64,000 nt of DNA from JANXAZ01 sp964504655 (lineage in GTDB: Bacteria > Pseudomonadota > Alphaproteobacteria > Geminicoccales > Geminicoccaceae): assembly GCA_964504655.1 (NCBI GenBank), contig CAZDFD010000002.1, positions 45,700 through 109,699 on the forward strand, in the 5' to 3' direction. Below are positions 18,395-26,833 of this stretch, piece by piece. The notes below the pieces were generated by a model that saw only the letters and a list, made by a program, of their open reading frames with translations, made no database searches and had not been told where the DNA came from. Position 1 is the first letter of the stretch. Every line of letters begins with the position of its first letter. Position numbers and translations under genes: made by a program.

Positions 18395-18429
18395 GGATCC
18401 CGAGGCGGCGCGGGCGCCGCCTCGGGTCC
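18395..18429 (+). terminator. Strong hairpin after the repeat protein gene
   Basis: A perfect 12-bp stem, 18399-18410 with 18415-18426 around a CGGG loop, extended by three more pairs after a one-base bulge. It starts 8 bases after the stop codon of the repeat protein. There is no T-run, so it is either a GC-type terminator or an mRNA-stabilising structure that would reduce read-through into the DUF6165 gene. Confidence 0.55.
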
Positions 18430-18470
18430 CGGGGTCACGGCAGCGCCCGGCGAATCCGGACGAGGCGTAC

Positions 18471-18851
18471 ATGATAAGAGTACCAGTCTCCGTAGGGGAG
18501 CTTCTTGACCGGATATCGATCCTCGAGATCAAGCGTAACCGTCTGTCTCGACCCGAGCAGCGACTCAACGCCGGCCGTGAGCTTCAGATCCTTCGAGCGC
18601 TGATGGACGGCCACGCCCTTGGACAACAGGCGCAACCGCTCTTCGCCGAGCTTCGCCTCGTCAACGAGACGCTGTGGGACATCGAGGACGCGATCCGAGC
18701 CTGCGAGCAGCGCAAAGAGTTCAGCTCGGACTTCGTTCGTCTGGCGAGATCGGTTTACCTCAACAATGACCGCCGTGCAGCCATCAAGCGACAGATCAAT
18801 ACGATTACCGACTCACCTCTACAAGAGGAAAAGGGTTATTCGGAATACTGA
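18471..18851 (+). CDS. DUF6165 family protein
   Basis: A 126-residue cytoplasmic protein from ATG 18471. It matches what I recall of DUF6165: VPVSVGELLDRISILEIK near the N-terminus, NETLWDIEDAIR in the middle, ARSVYLNNDRRAAIKRQIN, and a final EEKGYSEY. Function is unknown; such proteins are often found near TPR-glycosyltransferase genes, as here. The gene is less GC-rich than its neighbours, and the following 227-base spacer is also AT-richer, which could mark an acquired segment. The start is preferred over an in-frame upstream codon because MIRVPVSVGEL is the family N-terminus. Confidence 0.75.
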   Translation: MIRVPVSVGELLDRISILEIKRNRLSRPEQRLNAGRELQILRALMDGHALGQQAQPLFAELRLVNETLWDIEDAIRACEQRKEFSSDFVRLARSVYLNNDRRAAIKRQINTITDSPLQEEKGYSEY

Positions 18852-19078
18852 AAAACGGGCGGGTCCACTTCGAGAGTATCGCACCCGGCCTGAGATTTGT
18901 GATAAGAGGCCCTCGGAGTAGGTGAGCATGCTCTTGGGCGCAGAAGTAAACTCGTAAGGACAGACATGCCACCATGTTAGAAGAGTGGCGCGACAATCGG
19001 AGCCACTGGCAAACATGATACATCACTTGCGCCGCGAATGGGACGGGTCTCGACGATCCAGCTTGGTGCGCAGACTTC
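18852..19078. other. Spacer without recognisable gene
   Basis: 227 bases between DUF6165 and the giant TPR-glycosyltransferase gene. Composition is noticeably AT-richer than the surrounding genes. I see no convincing ORF, tRNA, terminator or promoter; the ATG at 19079 has only a weak ribosome site, so a leader or different start may be hidden here. Confidence 0.6.
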
Positions 19079-22000
19079 ATGAGAGAACGAGCCCGCAGTT
19101 ACCGCACGCTTCCCTCGGCACCAGTAGGGGAATTTCGGGCGAGCGGGCTGCTCGGCGCGCAGGCCCCGGCCAGGATGCCCACCACCCACTGCGAACTCGG
19201 TGCGCGGCCGCCGAGCGATAGGTCCTTCGAGCGGGCCGTAGCCGAGGCGGAAGCTGCGCTCGCCCGGTCGCCAACATCCTCACAAGTATGGTCGCTCCTC
19301 GCCCATCTCCGTGCCAGTCAAAATGATCACGATATCGCCGTCGCTCTCGGGTGGCGCGCACTCGCTTGTGATGCCGTAAATCTCGAGGCGATTTACAATC
19401 TGGGCGTGTCCTTGCAGGCATTGCAAATGCTGCAGGAAGCGGAACATTTCTATCGCTCGGCGATCGCCCTCGAGAAACGTCACCTCGGTGCGTGGCTGAA
19501 CCTGGGTGCGATTCTGCGCTCGCGTGGAAGTAGCGATGAAGCCTCGCAGACGTGGCGGGCCGCCATGGAGCAGTTCGGCATCTCACCCGAGCTGAGGTTC
19601 AATCTCGGCTGTGCCCTCCTGCAGTCGGGTCGGTGGAGGGAAGGCTGGTCCGGCTACGAGGAGCGTTGGACGGTCCATGGCTGGCGCCAGCCGGTCGCCG
19701 CGAGCCATTGCCCTCGCTGGGTCGGCCAACCCTTGCAGCGGTCTGTGTTGCTGGTCCATCATGAGCAAGGACTGGGCGACACGCTTCAGTTCATCCGCCT
19801 CTTGCCGGTGTTGGGAAGCCGGGCGGAGACTGTACGCTTCGTTTGCCCGACTCGAATCCATAGGCTCCTGCGATCTTCCCCGATCCTGGGCGATGCGGGC
19901 CACGAGGGATGGTCGATCGAGCTCGTCGGAGACACTGGGAGTGCCGAGGGGGCGGCGGCCTGGATCCCGCTTCTATCCGTTCCCGACGTCATCCAGCTCG
20001 AACCGAGCACGTTGCCAGCCGACGTTCCGTACCTCGCTGCAGAGGAAGAACTCGTTGAGCGATGGCGCCGGCGACTGAACGACGTCTGCCCCAGGCGACT
20101 CGGCTCCCTACGCGTCGGGATCTGCTGGCAGGGCAATCCGGCCGCTCCTGCCGATGCCGGCCGTTCCCTTCCGCTCGCCCTTGTGGCCCCACTGGCCCAA
20201 ATAGAGGGCGTGCAGTTGGTGTCGCTCCAGAAGGATCATGGTCGGGATCAGCTGAGTGCGGCTCCGCCGGGCATGATTGCGCTCGATCTGGGCAACGAAA
20301 TCGACACAGCTGACGAGGCCTTTGTCGATACCGCGGCGCTGCTTCACGAGCTCGACCTTCTCGTGACAACCGACACGGCGGTCGCACATTTGGCCGGCGC
20401 GATGGGTAGGCCAGTGTGGGTGCTGCTCAAGAACGTTCCGGACTGGCGATGGGGTCGGGCGGTGTGCCGAACCCCGTGGTATCCGACGATGAGGCTGTTC
20501 CATCAGCCGGAGCCGGGGGACTGGCGAGGCGCCGTAGACCGTGTCGTGGCATCCTTGGAGCAGCTGATCACCTCGCGAAGGTCGGTTGCCGATGCACGGG
20601 CAGGTAGGGTAGACCCGACGGTCGCCCTCGCGTCCCATCGAGCCGGCCGAATCGACGAGGCCATCGAGTGTTATCGGGGCCTTCTGCGCGACCAGCCCGA
20701 CCGATCCGAGATTTCGCACCTGCTCGCAGTCGCGATCTTCGAAGCCGAAGGTCGGACGCAGCAGGCGCTCGCGCGTGCGCTCGTGTGGGCAGAACGGGCA
20801 GCGGAGCTGGCCCCGCGCGATGCCGATGCGCACGCCAACCTGGGCTACCTTCTCAAGGCCGCGGGCAGGTTCGGGGACGCCGAGATCGCGCTGCTGCACG
20901 CGCTCTCCCTCACCGCGTGGGCGCACGAGGCGGCTGCCATCAACCTCGTGAACCTGCTGATCCAGGCCGGGGAGGGAGCCCGCGCTGTAGATGCCGCCCA
21001 GAGATCGCTCGCGGCCCGGGGCTCGACCGAGCGCATGGCAGCGCTGGCTCGTGCACTCGATGCTGCCGGTCGTCGGACAGAGGCGATCGCCGCCTGGGAG
21101 CGCGTGGTCGCCTGCGCGCCCGAAGCCCCCGCGCACCACGTGTCTCTCGGTGCCGCCCGTGCGAACGCCGAGGATCCGACAGCGGTAACCAGCTTCGAGC
21201 GAGCGCTCGAGCTCGATCCCGACCAAGTCGACGCGCTCACCAATCTCGGCGTCTTGGAGCGTGCAACCGGAGATCCGTGTCTGGCCACGTGGTTTCACCG
21301 TGTGGCGGTGTCTCGTGACCCGACCCGTGCCGAAGCTTGGACCAACCTCGGTGTCAGCCTCCTCGAGAGGGGGCTGATCGAGGCGGCGCAGGACGCCTTT
21401 CGCACGACCTTGACGTTGCGACCCGGACACGCCGATGCGGAGATGGCGCTCGGCATGTCGTTCCTGCTTCAGGGCCGGTTCGAGGAAGGGCTCGCCGCCT
21501 ACGAAAGTCGAAGACGGAGCAGGGCGGCGGTCGCGAGCGCAACGCCACCTCCCGGATCGGAGTGGGCCGGAGGGGATCCCCGAGGCCTTCGGCTGCTCCT
21601 GATCTGCGAGCAGGGGTTCGGAGACGCGCTGCAGTTCGTCCGCTACGCGGCCGTCCTCAAGGAGCGGGGCGCCAGAACCGTCGCCATCGGGTGCCGTGCG
21701 CCTCTCGCGCGCCTGCTGGCGCGTGCCAACGGGGTCGACACGGTCGTCGCCGAGGGAGCGAAGCTCCCCGACTTCGATGCCTGGGCGCCGATGATGAGCC
21801 TGCCGCGACTTCTCGGAACCCGCCTGGGCTCGATCCCGTCTGCGACAGCCTATCTTTCGGCAGAGCCAGAACGGTTGGTCCACTGGGCGTCGGTGCTCGC
21901 GGCCAAGCCTGGCCTGAGGGTCGGCCTCGCCTGGCAGGGCAACCCCGATCGGCGAGTCGACCGTGGCCGGTCGATTCGGCTCTCGACGCTGGCTCCGCTG

Positions 22001-23968
22001 ATGAAGGTCCCGCGGACCCGCCTCATCTCCCTGCAGAAGGGGGCCGGCACCGAGCAGCTCGCCGAATGCCCGGGCCAAATCGAGGTCCTCGCGCCCGATC
22101 TGGATCCCGGGCCCGATGCCTTCCTCGACACGGCCGCCGTGATGGCCAACCTGGACCTGGTGATCACGACCGACACGGCTGTCGCGCATCTGGCAGGCGC
22201 CCTGGGGCGGCCGGTGTGGCTGCTGCTGAAACATCCTCCCGAGTGGCGCTGGCTCTTGGATCGCCACGATTCGCCCTGGTATCCGACGATGCGGTTGTTC
22301 CGGCAGGACCCCGAGGCTGACACCGAAGATCCTTGGACGCCCGTGGTGGCGCGGGTGACCGCGGAGCTGCGGAGCCTCGCGTCGGGCGACCGGTCACGCC
22401 TCTTGCCGATCTGGGTTGATGATCCTCGCCCGTCTCGGAGCGAGGATCTGCGGCCCTCGACCAGATCGGCCTCGGGGGGTGGTGCTTCAACGGACTTCGA
22501 GCGCGCGCTCGAGCTGCACCGGGCAGGCGAGCGAAAGGCAGCCGGGCGCATCTACTCCGCGGTTCTTGCCGCACAGCCCGACCATCGGGACGCCCTTCAC
22601 ATGATGGGTGTCCTGGCATTGCAGGAGCAGCGCCCCCGCCGGGCCCTCATTTACCTCCGCGAGGCGTGTCGCGGAGGCCGAACTCCCGAGATGTGCAGCA
22701 ATTTGGGATTGGTCATGAAGGCGCTCGGCCGCCTCGCCGAAGCCGAGCAGTTGTTTCGTGAGGCGGTCGCACGGCGCGAGGGTTACGGCGAGGCGCTCGT
22801 GAACCTCGGCAATCTCTTGCGCGAGACCGACCGACCGGCAGAGGCCATCGTAGCCTTCGACGCCGCCTGCCGGACACCGCTGGGTGGCAGCGCGGCTCTT
22901 CGTGGCTTGGGCAACGCCCTCCGGGAGACCGGCTCGCTCTCCGGAGCGATCGAAGCGCTGGAGGCAGCGGTCGGAGCGCAGCCGGACGATGCCGAGGCCC
23001 ATGTGGACCTCGCCCATGCGCTCTTGGCTGCCGGCGATCTTCGTAGAGGCTTCGCGGAGTATGAATGGCGGTGGCGCGGAGCCGAGCTGCGTCCGCGCCG
23101 GTTCGAGGTGCCGCGGTGGGACGGTCGTCCCTTCCCGGGGCGGAACCTCCTCGTGCACGGCGAGCAGGGACTGGGCGACCATATTCAGTTGGTCCGCCTC
23201 CTGAAGCCTGCCGCAGAGCTCGGCGGCCGAGTGATCCTGGAGTGCCGGCGCGAACTCCTCGCCTTGATCGCAAGCCTCGGAGCGGAGGTCGGAGGGCTTT
23301 CGCTCGTCGCTCAGGGCGAAGCGCTCCCGGCGCACGACCTTGAGGTGCCGCTCGCGAGCCTTCCCCACCTTCTCGGCCTCGAGCTCGGCTCGATCCCCGC
23401 TCGCGTTCCCTATCTGCGATCGGATCCCGGGCGGCGAACCCGCTGGCGAGCCTGGCTCGGCGACGCCACAGAGCTGCAGGTGGGTCTCGTCTGGCAGGGG
23501 AATCCGAGAGCCCGCGCCGATCGCGGGCGCTCCGTGCCTCTTCGATCGTTGGCACCGCTCCTGTCGATCTCCGGGGCCCAGTTCGTCAGCTTGCAGAAGG
23601 AGCACGGCTTGGACCAGCTCGACGAGCTCCCTCCGGGATCGGTCCGACGACCGGAACCCGGGCTCGACGATGGTCCGGACGCTTTTCTCGACACGGCTGC
23701 TCTGCTGGACGAGCTCGACCTCCTGGTCACCTCCGACACGGCGGTCGCCCATCTGGGGGGCGCGCTCGGCCGGCCGGTCTGGTTGCTCCTGAAATTCGCG
23801 CCGGACTGGCGTTGGCTGAGTGAGCGTCAGGACAGCCCCTGGTATCCGACGATGCGGCTCTATCGGCAATCCACGCCGGGTGACTGGGCCGGCGTGGTCG
23901 AGCGCGTCGGTCGGGATCTACGGTGCTTGGTCGACGGCCGAGCCGCCGAGCGAAGGCCGCTGCGGTGA
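19079..23968 (+). CDS. Giant TPR protein with three GT9-like glycosyltransferase modules
   Basis: A 1629-residue protein built from three consecutive units, each a TPR solenoid followed by a heptosyltransferase-like (GT9-type) domain. The TPR parts lie roughly at residues 50-190, 520-800 and 1140-1320. Each catalytic-type half begins with a HEQGLGD or CEQGFGD motif (about 225, 842, 1360), then WQGNP plus GRS, then the nucleotide-sugar motif TDTAVAHLAGAxGRPVW (about 429, 1028, 1551), and ends with PWYPTMRL followed by a Gln. No signal peptide or membrane helix is seen, so it acts in the cytoplasm. TPR-linked glycosyltransferases often modify proteins. ATG 19079 is used; an ATG at 19175 would also leave all domains intact. 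The next gene overlaps its stop by GTGA. Confidence 0.85.
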   Translation: MRERARSYRTLPSAPVGEFRASGLLGAQAPARMPTTHCELGARPPSDRSFERAVAEAEAALARSPTSSQVWSLLAHLRASQNDHDIAVALGWRALACDAVNLEAIYNLGVSLQALQMLQEAEHFYRSAIALEKRHLGAWLNLGAILRSRGSSDEASQTWRAAMEQFGISPELRFNLGCALLQSGRWREGWSGYEERWTVHGWRQPVAASHCPRWVGQPLQRSVLLVHHEQGLGDTLQFIRLLPVLGSRAETVRFVCPTRIHRLLRSSPILGDAGHEGWSIELVGDTGSAEGAAAWIPLLSVPDVIQLEPSTLPADVPYLAAEEELVERWRRRLNDVCPRRLGSLRVGICWQGNPAAPADAGRSLPLALVAPLAQIEGVQLVSLQKDHGRDQLSAAPPGMIALDLGNEIDTADEAFVDTAALLHELDLLVTTDTAVAHLAGAMGRPVWVLLKNVPDWRWGRAVCRTPWYPTMRLFHQPEPGDWRGAVDRVVASLEQLITSRRSVADARAGRVDPTVALASHRAGRIDEAIECYRGLLRDQPDRSEISHLLAVAIFEAEGRTQQALARALVWAERAAELAPRDADAHANLGYLLKAAGRFGDAEIALLHALSLTAWAHEAAAINLVNLLIQAGEGARAVDAAQRSLAARGSTERMAALARALDAAGRRTEAIAAWERVVACAPEAPAHHVSLGAARANAEDPTAVTSFERALELDPDQVDALTNLGVLERATGDPCLATWFHRVAVSRDPTRAEAWTNLGVSLLERGLIEAAQDAFRTTLTLRPGHADAEMALGMSFLLQGRFEEGLAAYESRRRSRAAVASATPPPGSEWAGGDPRGLRLLLICEQGFGDALQFVRYAAVLKERGARTVAIGCRAPLARLLARANGVDTVVAEGAKLPDFDAWAPMMSLPRLLGTRLGSIPSATAYLSAEPERLVHWASVLAAKPGLRVGLAWQGNPDRRVDRGRSIRLSTLAPLMKVPRTRLISLQKGAGTEQLAECPGQIEVLAPDLDPGPDAFLDTAAVMANLDLVITTDTAVAHLAGALGRPVWLLLKHPPEWRWLLDRHDSPWYPTMRLFRQDPEADTEDPWTPVVARVTAELRSLASGDRSRLLPIWVDDPRPSRSEDLRPSTRSASGGGASTDFERALELHRAGERKAAGRIYSAVLAAQPDHRDALHMMGVLALQEQRPRRALIYLREACRGGRTPEMCSNLGLVMKALGRLAEAEQLFREAVARREGYGEALVNLGNLLRETDRPAEAIVAFDAACRTPLGGSAALRGLGNALRETGSLSGAIEALEAAVGAQPDDAEAHVDLAHALLAAGDLRRGFAEYEWRWRGAELRPRRFEVPRWDGRPFPGRNLLVHGEQGLGDHIQLVRLLKPAAELGGRVILECRRELLALIASLGAEVGGLSLVAQGEALPAHDLEVPLASLPHLLGLELGSIPARVPYLRSDPGRRTRWRAWLGDATELQVGLVWQGNPRARADRGRSVPLRSLAPLLSISGAQFVSLQKEHGLDQLDELPPGSVRRPEPGLDDGPDAFLDTAALLDELDLLVTSDTAVAHLGGALGRPVWLLLKFAPDWRWLSERQDSPWYPTMRLYRQSTPGDWAGVVERVGRDLRCLVDGRAAERRPLR

Positions 23969-25500
23969 CGACGTCACCGGGCCCCGAGGGCGGCCGGTCG
24001 CCGCGGCTGTCGCATGCACTCGAGCTGCACAGGGCGGGCGACCTCGAAGCAGCGGCCCTCCTCTACGAGCTCACCCTGCGCGAGCGCCCCGAGAACGTCG
24101 ACGCACGACACCTCCTCGGTGTCGCCCGAAGGGCGCAGGGGCGCGCCGCAGAGGCCGTCGAGCTCATCCGCGCCGCGCTCGCGCAGGCCGACCACCTCGC
24201 CGACGCTTGGTACAACCTTGGCAACGCGTTGATGGACCTGTCCCGCTTCGCCGAGGCGGCTTCCGCGTTCAGCCGTGCGGGCGAGCTTGGTCCCGAGAAC
24301 ACCAGCACCTGGCACGGTCTCGGCCTCGCTCGCGGCCGGCTCGGCGACATCGACGGAGCCGTCGGCGCCTACCGACGCGCGCTGTCGATCGATCCCGAGC
24401 ATCTCGCCTCCCGCCACAATCTGGCCAATCTTCTCATCGAGCGGGGAAAAGACGAGGAGGCTGCGGTCGAGCTTCGTCGGGTGCTCGCCTCGGCGCCGGA
24501 GCTCGCCGAAGCGCATTACAACCTCGCCCGCGCCATCCTTCGGCTCGGGGACTATGTCGGTGGCTTCGCCGAATATGTGTGGCGCTGGCGCGCTCGGGAC
24601 TTTCCGGATCGACCGCGCCGTACCGACCTGCCGCTCTGGGACGGAGGCAAGGTGCGCGGACGGGTCGTCCTCGTCCAAGCCGAGCAGGGATTGGGTGACA
24701 CGATCCAGATGGTGCGGTTGCTGCCGCTCCTGGTCTCTTTGGGGGCCGGGACCGTCCTAGAGGTTCCGCGGCAGCTCTGCAGGCTGCTCGACGGCGTCAG
24801 CGGAGCCGGACGGGTCGTCCCGATCGGAGACCCCGTGCCCGATGCCGAGCTCCGCATCCCGCTGTTCGACCTTCCGGCGCGGCTCGGCCTGACGCTCGGC
24901 TCGATACCCGATCGCGTCCCGTACCTCGCGCCCGAGCCCGACCGGAGGGCACGCTGGGCGTCCCGATTGCGGCCGGACGGCAGGCTGAGGGTCGGTCTGT
25001 GCTGGTGCGGCAACCGGCGCTCACCAGCGGACGCCGGCCGGAGTCTGGAGGCAGCGGACCCGCTGGTCCGGTCGCTCGCGGCCGACGAGGTCCGCATGAT
25101 CGCCCTGACCGAGCCCTCCGCGCATCCGCTCGTGCCGCATCCCGACGGTCTCGGCTGGCGCCTCGCCGAGGTGCCCGCCGTCGTCGAGCACGGGGGACCG
25201 GAGACCGATCACGGCCCCGACGCCTTCCTCGACACGGCGGCCCTCCTGGCGGAGATCGACCTCGTGGTCAGCACCGATACGGCCGTTGCGCATCTGGCCG
25301 GCGCGCTCGGCCGGCCTACCCTGCTCCTTCTGAAGGCTTCGCCCGACTGGCGATGGCTGTCCGACCGTGCCGACAGCCCCTGGTATCCGACCTTCCGCCT
25401 GATCCGCCAATCGACAGCAGGCGACTGGGCGGGCGTCCTCGAGGTTGCGCGCCGGGAGGTTCTGACGGTGGCCGCGGGCCAGCGAGGTTCAGCGGGCTAG
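23965..25500 (+). CDS. TPR protein with one GT9-like glycosyltransferase domain
   Basis: A 511-residue protein that repeats the architecture of one unit of the upstream giant protein: TPRs at about residues 15-200, QAEQGLGDTIQMVRLLP near 240, a GLCWCGNRRSPADAGRS variant of the WQGNP motif, STDTAVAHLAGALGRP near 440, and PWYPTFRLIRQ close to the C-terminus. Start is the GTG at 23965, which overlaps the previous TGA as GTGA and implies translational coupling; an ATG at 23923 in the same frame is less likely. Together the two genes give four glycosyltransferase-like domains. Likely cytoplasmic protein glycosylation; donor sugar and target unknown. Confidence 0.85.
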   Translation: MTTSPGPEGGRSPRLSHALELHRAGDLEAAALLYELTLRERPENVDARHLLGVARRAQGRAAEAVELIRAALAQADHLADAWYNLGNALMDLSRFAEAASAFSRAGELGPENTSTWHGLGLARGRLGDIDGAVGAYRRALSIDPEHLASRHNLANLLIERGKDEEAAVELRRVLASAPELAEAHYNLARAILRLGDYVGGFAEYVWRWRARDFPDRPRRTDLPLWDGGKVRGRVVLVQAEQGLGDTIQMVRLLPLLVSLGAGTVLEVPRQLCRLLDGVSGAGRVVPIGDPVPDAELRIPLFDLPARLGLTLGSIPDRVPYLAPEPDRRARWASRLRPDGRLRVGLCWCGNRRSPADAGRSLEAADPLVRSLAADEVRMIALTEPSAHPLVPHPDGLGWRLAEVPAVVEHGGPETDHGPDAFLDTAALLAEIDLVVSTDTAVAHLAGALGRPTLLLLKASPDWRWLSDRADSPWYPTFRLIRQSTAGDWAGVLEVARREVLTVAAGQRGSAG

Positions 25501-25524
25501 GCCGACCCTCCGGCCGGCTCGGTG

Positions 25525-26715
25525 CTACGAGCGGCCGAGCAGCATGGCCTTCATCTCCGCCGCCGTGGCGTCCCAGGTGAGCCGCTGGACCAGAGCGAGG
25601 CCATTTCGGGCACGACGCTCCGCTTCGGCGCGCTCTGTGCGAGCCCGCTCGAGGGCCGCGACGATTTCCTCGACATCGCTCTCGCCCCAGCCGGGGACGT
25701 CGTGGCAGCCGGCGGCCAAGCCGGCCATCGGCCGCTGCCGATCCAGCGCGAAGCAGCTCTCCCCGGCGATCAGATCGAGATGCCCGGTGTTGGCCGAAAG
25801 CACGACCGGGATGCCGCAGGCCATGCACTCCATGGCGACGAGGTTGGTGCCGCCCTCGCAGCGATTGGGGAAGACGGCCACGTCCATTTCGCGCAGGACC
25901 GGCGGCAGGAGCGCGTTGGGGACGGCGCCGAGGTCGACGATCCGTCCGGGCGGCACGCCGCAGGCCGCCGCCCAGGCCGGGACGTCGACCCGGCCGTCCG
26001 GGGCGAAGACCACGGGTGCCGCGATGCCGCGTGCGTCGAGCGTGCGGGCGAGCCTCGGCCACGGGCTGTGCCAGGCGGTCACGAGCACGGCCTCGGGACA
26101 GCGCTCGGCGAACCGGCGAAACGCCGCGAGGACAAGGTCCTGGCCCTTGCGCAGCTCGAGCTTGCCGCCGCTGAAGACGAGGAAACGATCGCGCATCAGG
26201 CCGCGCCGGGGCGCTGGATGGAACAGGGCGGGGTCGATCCCCTGCAGCACGGTGCGCGCGTTGCCGATGCCGTGCGCCTCGAGCACGCGGGCGTTCCAGG
26301 TCGAGCCGGCCACCACCAGATCGAGCTGTCGCGCGCGGGCGACCGCCTCCGGGGCCAAGAGAGCCGTCTCGAAGAAGGCGACGCCCACGGTCGGGCGCCC
26401 GGTCAGCTGCACCGCGTGGGCGGCCGGTCCCGGCGCGAGGTCGCCGCCGAGCGCATGAAGGACGGCGGCATCGGCCTGGAGGAGTTCGCCCGGCCGCCGG
26501 GCGAGCTGCCCCTGAAACGCAGCGGATCGCTCCAGGAACGGCTGCAGCGCGTGCCGGACGAGCGGATCGACAGCGAGGTCCTGCTCACGGACGGGCAGCG
26601 CGGCGAGTGGCTCGATCTCGGGGTCGCGGGACCAGGCACGCGCCAAGTTGAGGCCGTACACCCCCCAGCCGAAGAAGCTCGAGATGCCCCAATTGATGAT
26701 CGCCTGGCGCCGCAT
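25525..26715 (-). CDS. Glycosyltransferase, GT4-type (GT-B fold)
   Basis: A 396-residue retaining-type glycosyltransferase. Seen: N-terminal WGISSFFGWGVYGLNLA, VAGSTWNARVLEAHGI, GIDPALFHPAP, the donor-domain start FSGGKLELRKGQDLVL, and the C-terminal acidic motif PNRCEGGTNLVAMECMACGIPVV with the E-x7-E spacing of GT4 enzymes. It converges on the TPR-GT9 gene with a 24-base gap. Context suggests it belongs with the glycosylation block, but it may equally make a cell-surface polysaccharide. No signal or membrane segment is seen. Confidence 0.88.
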   Translation of the reverse strand: MRRQAIINWGISSFFGWGVYGLNLARAWSRDPEIEPLAALPVREQDLAVDPLVRHALQPFLERSAAFQGQLARRPGELLQADAAVLHALGGDLAPGPAAHAVQLTGRPTVGVAFFETALLAPEAVARARQLDLVVAGSTWNARVLEAHGIGNARTVLQGIDPALFHPAPRRGLMRDRFLVFSGGKLELRKGQDLVLAAFRRFAERCPEAVLVTAWHSPWPRLARTLDARGIAAPVVFAPDGRVDVPAWAAACGVPPGRIVDLGAVPNALLPPVLREMDVAVFPNRCEGGTNLVAMECMACGIPVVLSANTGHLDLIAGESCFALDRQRPMAGLAAGCHDVPGWGESDVEEIVAALERARTERAEAERRARNGLALVQRLTWDATAAEMKAMLLGRS

Positions 26716-26833
26716 CGCACGCCTCCGTAGCCCAGAGCCATTTCGCGCTCCGGCCTCGATGCGGCGACGAACCTAGGGCCGGACGGTTAAGGCTCGGTGA
26801 ATCGGCGAAGGCCGGACGGGACTCCCCAACCGC

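Noticed and set aside
18805..19080. Minus-strand 91-residue frame in the AT-richer spacer
   Set aside because: Overlaps DUF6165, has no recognisable family pattern and no convincing ribosome site.
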